A DNA stretch of 64,000 nucleotides from an uncultured Sphingomonadaceae bacterium (GTDB lineage Bacteria > Pseudomonadota > Alphaproteobacteria > Sphingomonadales > Sphingomonadaceae), in assembly GCA_937996655.1 (NCBI GenBank), contig CALKUK010000014.1:186001-250000 (forward strand). Reading direction: 5' to 3'. Position 1 is the first letter of the stretch, and every line of letters begins with the position of its first letter. Position numbers and translations under genes: made by a program. The notes below the pieces were generated by a model. The model searched no databases and was not told the origin of the DNA. It saw only the letters and a program-made list of their open reading frames with translations. Shown one piece after another: positions 59,083 to 64,000 of the stretch.

Positions 59083-61770
59083 TCAGTCTCCTGTCGGGGC
59101 GGCCATTGCCAGCCATGCACTGGCCACCCTCTGCCGCGTCCCATCAAGCTCTGCAAGCAGGGCTTCCCATTCGGACATACCGCAGGCCCGCGCGATGACG
59201 GGGCGGGTGATCTCCGGCGGTAGGTCGAGCGTGGGAGCCATCAGCCGGACCGTGACCAGCATCCGTGTCAGCAAGGCATGGGCCTTGATCATGAAGGGGT
59301 CGAGCAGCCCAAGCGCCACAAGATCACCGATGGCGTCGGACAGGCGCGGTGTCAGCCCCTTGCCGGTGCGCAATTGGGTGACGTGTGTCACAAATTCCAG
59401 ATCGACGAGCCCGCCTGCCAAAAGTTTCACGTCGAGCGGACCCTTGGGCGGCTTGTGCGCGGCCATGTCGCTGCGCATCTTGGCAGCGTCGGCGATCAGC
59501 TTGGCTGTGTCGCGCGGCGCTGTCAGCACGCTGTCGATGATCGCCTGTGTTGCTGCGCGCGCTGTGGGGGAGCCATAAACGGGCCGTGCACGGGTCAGTG
59601 CCATATGCTCCCAAGTCCAGGCGTCTTTGCGCTGATATTGCGCAAAACCGTCGAGCGAGACTGACAAGGGGCCATCATTGCCGGACGGGCGCAGGCGGGT
59701 GTCGATTTCATAAAGCGGCCCTGCGGCAGTTGCGACAGACAGCCCGTTGGTCACCCGCTGCGCCAGCCGGTTGAAATAATGGACGGCCCCCAACGGCTTG
59801 GCGCCATCGGACTCAGCGGCAAAATCACCGGTGAACAGATAGATGAGGTCAAGGTCAGAGGCGTGGGTCAGCTCGGCGCCGCCCATGCGACCCAGCGCGA
59901 GGATGACGAGCTCCCCGCCCGGCACCTTGCCGTGCACCCGCTCAAACTCAAGGACTGTCGCATCGGCGACGACGGTGATCGCGGCCTCGGCAATGCGGGC
60001 ATAGCCTGCCGCGACATCAAGGGCATCATGGACCCCGCCCAGCAGCTGGACACCCAGCGCAAATCGCATTTCGCCCACTTCCCGGCGCACGCGGTCCAGC
60101 TTGTCTTCCAGCGTCTCCCCGCCGCGAAGCTGGGCTGCCACTTCTGCAACGCTGCCCGGCGCGTCGAGCGCGGAGGCGTCGATCAGCCGGTCCAGCATAT
60201 CAGGCCGTCGCCCGAGCTGTTCGGCCAGCGTCGGTGCATGGCACAGGATGTCGGCCAACATGGCCAGCAACGCCGGGCGCGCTTCGAGCAGTCGGAACAG
60301 GTTGATCGCGCTCGGCAGGCGCTCCACGATGGTCGAGAACTGGTTGATCGCGTGCAAAGGGTCGGGCGCTTTGCCCAAACCCTCGATCAGCTTGGGGAGA
60401 ACAGCCTCCAACGCGGCACGTGCCGCCGGCGTGCGCAGCGCCCGGACGGTGCCAGACCGCCAATGGGTAATCCGCTGTGCAGCAGAGGCCGCATCGGGGA
60501 AGCCTGCCGCCGCCAGCATGGCGTCCAGACCCTCTTCCTGCTGCGGCACTGTTTCAGTCGGTGTGCCGTCCAGCCCGTCATAGAGCGTGCTGACGGCCAT
60601 GATGTGCGGGCGCAGGGTGTCGAGCAGCGCATCCGCGCTCTCCATGCCGGAAAGTAGCGCCACATTGTCCAGTGCAGCGGCATCTTTGGGGATGCTGTGC
60701 GTTTGCTGGTCGTCGACCATCTGGAGCCGGTGTTCCACCGTGCGGTACAGGCGATAGGCGTGGATCAGCGTCTCTGCCTCGTCCTCGGCGATATGACCTG
60801 CGCTGGCCAGCGCGCGCAGCGCATCGACGGTCGCCGGTGTGCGCAAAGCGGGATCACGCCCGCCATGGATCAGTTGATGAATCTGGGCGAAAAACTCGCA
60901 TTCTCTTATGCCCCCGCGCCCGCGCTTCAGGTCAAAGCCGGGGCCAAAGGCCTGCCCGCTTGCATAATGATCGCGGATCCGGTGGGAGATGGAGCGGATT
61001 TCCTTGATCGCCCCGAAATCAAGGCCGCGCCGCCAGACAAAGGGCTTGAGCGCACCGGTGAAATACTGGCCCAGCTCTTTATCCCCAGAACAGGCGCGGG
61101 ATCGGATGAAGGCCGCCCGTTCCCAGGCCACGGCCTGCGACTCATAATAGGTGATGGCGGCTTCCACCGGCATCACGATGGGCGTTACTTCGGGTGTGGG
61201 GCGGAGACGCAGGTCGATGCGGAAGACATAGCCGTTCTCATCGCGCGCCTGCATGATCTCCACGACACGCCGCCCGATGCGGACGGCCGCCTCGACGGGA
61301 TCGTCACGGTCGCGGCAGGGCAGGGTCTGCGGGTCGAACAGCAGGATGGGGTCAATGTCGGAGGAATAGTTGAGTTCCCGGCTGCCATGCTTGCCCAGTG
61401 CAATGGCAGCCAGACCGCGTGGCTCTGCACCGGGACGGTAATGATCAATGGCAGCGGCAATCGCCCTGTCCAGCGCGACATCAGCAAAGTCGGACAGCGC
61501 ATGGGTGACGGCATCGAGATCCAGCAGTCCAGCGAGATCGCCAATCGCCACGGCGAGGGCGAGTTGCCCCTTTGCGCGGCGCATGCTGCGGGACACAGGT
61601 TCATCCGGGTCAAGCGGCGCCTTGTGGAAGGCAAGGGCAGTTTCAAGTGCGCCCGCCGCCAGGGCATCGCGCACGTCGCTATGGCGGGCCATCAACAAAC
61701 GGAGGTGCGGCGCATGCCTGTCGGCACGCTCCAGGGCGTCATTCAGCTTGTCGCAAGATAAAGACGTCAT
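59083..61770 (-). CDS. glnE: Glutamine synthetase adenylyltransferase/deadenylylase
   Basis: GlnE adds and removes AMP on glutamine synthetase in answer to PII and glutamine. The 895-residue protein has two nucleotidyltransferase domains, shown by SRELNYSSDIDPILLFD (about residue 135) for deadenylylation and MGGAELTHASDLDLIYLF (about 640) for adenylylation, and a linker with GGIRECEFFAQIHQL. It is a little shorter than the E. coli protein but complete. No glnA or glnB is in the window. It is the first gene of the glnE-bcp-TSUP-DUF455 run. Confidence 0.95.
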   Translation of the reverse strand: MTSLSCDKLNDALERADRHAPHLRLLMARHSDVRDALAAGALETALAFHKAPLDPDEPVSRSMRRAKGQLALAVAIGDLAGLLDLDAVTHALSDFADVALDRAIAAAIDHYRPGAEPRGLAAIALGKHGSRELNYSSDIDPILLFDPQTLPCRDRDDPVEAAVRIGRRVVEIMQARDENGYVFRIDLRLRPTPEVTPIVMPVEAAITYYESQAVAWERAAFIRSRACSGDKELGQYFTGALKPFVWRRGLDFGAIKEIRSISHRIRDHYASGQAFGPGFDLKRGRGGIRECEFFAQIHQLIHGGRDPALRTPATVDALRALASAGHIAEDEAETLIHAYRLYRTVEHRLQMVDDQQTHSIPKDAAALDNVALLSGMESADALLDTLRPHIMAVSTLYDGLDGTPTETVPQQEEGLDAMLAAAGFPDAASAAQRITHWRSGTVRALRTPAARAALEAVLPKLIEGLGKAPDPLHAINQFSTIVERLPSAINLFRLLEARPALLAMLADILCHAPTLAEQLGRRPDMLDRLIDASALDAPGSVAEVAAQLRGGETLEDKLDRVRREVGEMRFALGVQLLGGVHDALDVAAGYARIAEAAITVVADATVLEFERVHGKVPGGELVILALGRMGGAELTHASDLDLIYLFTGDFAAESDGAKPLGAVHYFNRLAQRVTNGLSVATAAGPLYEIDTRLRPSGNDGPLSVSLDGFAQYQRKDAWTWEHMALTRARPVYGSPTARAATQAIIDSVLTAPRDTAKLIADAAKMRSDMAAHKPPKGPLDVKLLAGGLVDLEFVTHVTQLRTGKGLTPRLSDAIGDLVALGLLDPFMIKAHALLTRMLVTVRLMAPTLDLPPEITRPVIARACGMSEWEALLAELDGTRQRVASAWLAMAAPTGD

Positions 61771-61816
61771 TGTGAGGGCATAAACCGATCAGCCCCCCAG
61801 ACAAGGAGATAGAGAC

Positions 61817-61945
61817 ATGAGCCGCAAATGGGCCATCCTCGCGATCACAGCGACCGCGTTCCTCGTTGCCGGTTGCAACACCGTGAAGGGCCTTGGCCGC
61901 GACATTGAGTCGGTTGGGCAGGCCGGTGAAAAGGTTGTGAAGTAA
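61817..61945 (+). CDS. Entericidin A/B-like small lipoprotein
   Basis: This 42-residue peptide has a signal with a lipobox ending LVAGC (C20), then NTVKGLGRDIESVGQAGEKV. The last part is the amphipathic segment of entericidin-type membrane lipoproteins (GxGxD...G). AAGGAG eight bases upstream of the ATG supports translation. It is divergent from glnE. In E. coli, entericidin A and B form an antidote/toxin pair that affects lysis in stationary phase; whether a single copy does so here is unknown. Confidence 0.85.
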   Translation: MSRKWAILAITATAFLVAGCNTVKGLGRDIESVGQAGEKVVK

Positions 61946-61963
61946 AATTTGGTCTCAACACCA

Positions 61964-61985
61964 CGCTCCGCCTGAGCGCGGAGCG
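61964..61985. terminator. Hairpin between convergent entericidin-like and tatC genes
   Basis: CGCTCCGC (61964-61971) pairs with GCGGAGCG (61978-61985), eight GC-rich pairs with a six-base loop. It is exactly between the two 3' ends and could serve both strands, but there is no T-run, so termination may be weak or factor-aided. Confidence 0.45.
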
Positions 61986-61986
61986 A

Positions 61987-62748
61987 CTATTCTGCCGTCG
62001 CGTCTTCAGGCTCTGCCCGCTTGCGCCCTGTGATCATGATGGCGATGATCGCCATTTCGTAGAGCAGATACATCGGCACCAGCAGCAGGATTTGCGACAT
62101 GATGTCAGGCGGTGTCAGCACGGCGGAGACCGCCGCGATCCCGACCACGGCATAGCGCCGCCCGGACTTGAGCTGCGCCAGCGTCAGGATGCCCACGCGT
62201 TCGAGCAGCATCAGCAGGACCGGCAAGAGGAAGGCCACGCCAAAGCCGAACAGGAATTTGGTCGCAAAGCTAAGATAATTGCCGACACCGGGCAGCGCTT
62301 CTTGGGAGACGCCCCCCACATTGCCTGAATAGCCGAGCAGGAATTTCAGCGCGACGGGCATCGCCATATAATAGGCCATGGCCGCCCCTGCGGTGAACAG
62401 CACCGGCGTCATTAGCAGAAACGGCAGAAAGGCCCGCTTCTCTTTGCTGTAAAGCCCCGGTGCCACGAAACGCCAGATTTGTGTCGCGATCACCGGAAAG
62501 GCGACCATCGTCGCTGCAAAAAAGGCGACTTTGATCTCAACAAAGAACGCCTCGAAAATATCGGTGTAGATGAGCTTGCCTTGCCCCGCCGCCAGCAAAG
62601 GCTGCACAAGGAAACCAAAGATAGGCTTTGCGAAATAGAGACAGACCCCGAAGGCGATAGCCATGGCGGCGACGCACCAGAGCAGGCGGTTACGCAGCTC
62701 GATCAGGTGATCAAGAAGGGGCATCTTGGTTTCGTCAAGATCGCTCAC
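61987..62748 (-). CDS. tatC: Sec-independent (Tat) translocase subunit TatC
   Basis: TatC is the receptor for twin-arginine signal peptides. The 253-residue protein has six membrane helices and the N-terminal MPLLDHLIELRNRLLW, with the conserved E in the first segment used for signal recognition. Start is GTG overlapping the tatB stop by four bases (GTGA). It is the last gene of the tatABC operon. PhoD at 34 kb is a likely Tat substrate in the same window. Confidence 0.95.
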   Translation of the reverse strand: MSDLDETKMPLLDHLIELRNRLLWCVAAMAIAFGVCLYFAKPIFGFLVQPLLAAGQGKLIYTDIFEAFFVEIKVAFFAATMVAFPVIATQIWRFVAPGLYSKEKRAFLPFLLMTPVLFTAGAAMAYYMAMPVALKFLLGYSGNVGGVSQEALPGVGNYLSFATKFLFGFGVAFLLPVLLMLLERVGILTLAQLKSGRRYAVVGIAAVSAVLTPPDIMSQILLLVPMYLLYEMAIIAIMITGRKRAEPEDATAE

Positions 62749-63059
62749 GGTTGCGGTGTGCCCTTGGCCGCATCATCAGCCACAGCAGGCGCATCGCTTT
62801 CAGGCGCAACCGGCGGCGGAATGGCGGGGTGTTCACGCATGATGCGCTCATTTTCCGCGCGCCATTTCTCTTCCATTTCGCGCAATTCGGATTCGCGGAT
62901 CATCTCATCAAAGCCGGACCGGAACTGGCGGGCGACGCCGCGGGCGCGGGCGACCCATTGACCGACCACGCGCATGACGCGCGGCAGATCCTTGGGGCCG
63001 ATCACGACAAGCGCGATCACCGCCACCAGCATCAATTCTGTAGGCGCGACGTCGAACAT
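62745..63059 (-). CDS. tatB: Tat translocase subunit TatB
   Basis: TatB works with TatC in substrate recognition. The 104-residue protein has the single N-terminal helix with FDVAPTELMLVAVIALVVIGPKD (first 20 being FDVAPTELMLVAVIALVVIG), then an amphipathic helix (LPRVMRVVGQWVARARG) and an acidic helical tail. The E8 in the first helix separates TatB from TatA. It lies between tatA and tatC. Confidence 0.93.
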   Translation of the reverse strand: MFDVAPTELMLVAVIALVVIGPKDLPRVMRVVGQWVARARGVARQFRSGFDEMIRESELREMEEKWRAENERIMREHPAIPPPVAPESDAPAVADDAAKGTPQP

Positions 63060-63070
63060 TTTAGGACCGA

Positions 63071-63301
63071 TCAGGCCTGCTTATCGGTTTGCTTCTCAGC
63101 CTCGATAACCGACGGTGCGGCGGTCGTGTCGATGCGCGGGGCAGGGGCGGGGCTTGGCACATCATCTTCGGCCATGCCCTTTTTGAAGCTCTTAATGCCC
63201 TTGGCAACGTCCCCCATCAGATCGGAGAACCGGCCCTTGCCGAACAGCAACATCACAAGGATGCCGACGACCAGCCAATGCCAGATGCTGAAACTACCCA
63301 T
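63071..63301 (-). CDS. tatA: Tat translocase subunit TatA
   Basis: TatA oligomerises to form the transport path. The 76-residue protein has the short N-terminal segment MGSFSIWHWLVVGILVMLLF and the hinge GKGRFSDLMGDVAKGIKSFK, with FGKGR at the helix turn. The tail is acidic and proline-rich. It is 11 bases upstream of tatB and 63 bases after the scpB stop. Confidence 0.94.
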   Translation of the reverse strand: MGSFSIWHWLVVGILVMLLFGKGRFSDLMGDVAKGIKSFKKGMAEDDVPSPAPAPRIDTTAAPSVIEAEKQTDKQA

Positions 63302-63364
63302 TTACCGACTCCCAAAGAAGATGCGCCGCTCTAGCCCGACCTGACCCTGCCGGACAGCCCCAAT

Positions 63365-63994
63365 TTAGGCGTGATCGTCATCGCTTTCCAGTTCTTCGGC
63401 CTCGGCGCCGGTTTCCGGCAGGTCCATGGCGTCAAAAGCAAGGTCCACCGGGTCGAGCAGACCGGCGGCGCGCAGATCATCAATACCCGGCAGATCGCGC
63501 CGTGTTTCCAGCCCGAAATGGGCGAGGAATGCAGGCGTCGTCGCAAAGGTCAGCGGACGTCCCGGCGTCTCCCTGCGGCCTGCCGGGCGGATCCAGCCTG
63601 CCTCCATCAGCACATCAAGCGTGCCCTTGGAAATCTGCACCCCGCGAATGGCCTCTATCTCGGCGCGACTCACCGGCTCATGATAGGCGATGATCGCAAG
63701 TGTCTCGATGCCCGCACGGCTGAGCTTGCGGGTCTCTTCGCGCTCCCGCCGCAAGATGTGGGCCAGGTCGGACGCGGTCTGAAAATGCCATTTGCCGCCC
63801 CGCTCCACAAGGTTCACGCCGCGCGTTGCGTAGGCCGCGGTCAGCGTCGCCAAGGCTGCCTTCACATCGATATCCGGCCCGACATAGGCAGCGATATCCT
63901 GCACAGACAAAGGCTCGGCCGCGGCGAACAGCGTGGCTTCGACAGCGCGCGTCACATCGGTGGCGGGGTCAAGCGGAGGCAGGGCTTCGGTCAT
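63365..63994 (-). CDS. scpB: Segregation and condensation protein ScpB
   Basis: ScpB with ScpA and SMC compacts and separates chromosomes. The 209-residue protein has the two winged-helix parts: AVEATLFAAAEPLSVQDIAA at the N-terminus and LAIIAYHEPVSRAEIEAIRG in the second half, a strong family hallmark, followed by LIRPAGR-type WIRPAGRRETPGRP. The C-terminal tail is acidic. It is complete: the ATG lies seven bases from the window edge. scpA would be expected just upstream, beyond the window. scpB-tatABC order is common in alphaproteobacteria. Confidence 0.94.
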   Translation of the reverse strand: MTEALPPLDPATDVTRAVEATLFAAAEPLSVQDIAAYVGPDIDVKAALATLTAAYATRGVNLVERGGKWHFQTASDLAHILRREREETRKLSRAGIETLAIIAYHEPVSRAEIEAIRGVQISKGTLDVLMEAGWIRPAGRRETPGRPLTFATTPAFLAHFGLETRRDLPGIDDLRAAGLLDPVDLAFDAMDLPETGAEAEELESDDDHA

Positions 63995-64000
63995 GCGGCC

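Noticed and set aside
60697..61761. Open frame of about 350 codons opposite glnE
   Set aside because: Antisense shadow of a certain gene.

Overview
The window is GC-rich, very gene-dense alphaproteobacterial chromosome, almost certainly from a member of the Sphingomonadales. The best indicators are a soluble serine palmitoyltransferase next to its dedicated acyl carrier protein (39.9-41.4 kb), the ybgF-tilS-ftsH order, the xseA-DUF2093-M23 group, and dispersed double-hairpin intergenic repeats of the kind common in sphingomonads. I cannot name the genus. No plasmid, phage, integrase, transposase, rRNA operon or CRISPR array is visible. It reads as core chromosome with a few accessory insertions.

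Layout. 0-9 kb: a glycosyltransferase/acyltransferase pair, rlmE-ppx, tRNA-Gln(CTG), small membrane and J-domain proteins, sufE, a CNNM/CBS protein, tadA and rpmB. 9.3-9.5 kb: the only gene-free stretch above 300 bases, holding a strongly foldable segment that ends in an excellent terminator (candidate RNA), followed by an inverted repeat. 9.6-16.9 kb: M23, DUF2093, xseA, purD, an orphan low-GC gene, and rlmH-rsfS-nadD-proA. 16.9-28 kb: DUF3667 and DUF3800 genes, ftsH-tilS-cpoB, a RodZ-like protein, ptsP and a flavin monooxygenase. 28-31.9 kb: a sulfur module made of a STAS-less SulP permease, a persulfide-dioxygenase-like MBL protein divergent from a BigR/SqrR-like repressor, a rhodanese and a TSUP exporter. 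31.9-39.5 kb: catabolic genes (amidohydrolase, PhoD, class II aldolase) and a TetR gene divergent from a Rieske oxygenase plus a PYROXD2-like oxidoreductase. 39.5-53.8 kb: a lipid and envelope region with a receiver protein, spt, acp, fdxA, an S4 protein, a helicase, M23, a nucleotidyltransferase-like gene, a lipid kinase, DUF2141, lptF-lptG, a desaturase and a large GNAT protein that is a candidate ceramide synthase. 53.8-64 kb: an alpha/beta hydrolase, xth, erpA, M23, a DUF455 protein, TSUP, bcp, glnE, an entericidin-like lipoprotein, tatABC and scpB.

How the genes work together. Gene ends commonly overlap by 1-4 bases (ATGA, GTGA, TTGA, TAATG), so several groups are probably translationally coupled: rlmE-ppx, rlmH-rsfS, the lipid kinase pair, lptF-lptG, spt-receiver and tatB-tatC. 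Two divergent pairs (30.2 kb and 36.5 kb) carry well-formed promoters overlapping a dyad operator, and the regulators appear to be translated from leaderless mRNAs.

I found no clearly new defence or mobile system. The most promising leads are the structured RNA candidate at 9.3 kb, the receiver protein coupled to spt, the scattered sphingolipid-type genes, and the CRP-like palindrome with stacked hairpins at 46.5 kb. All function calls rest on motif recognition by eye. No database search or folding program was run.
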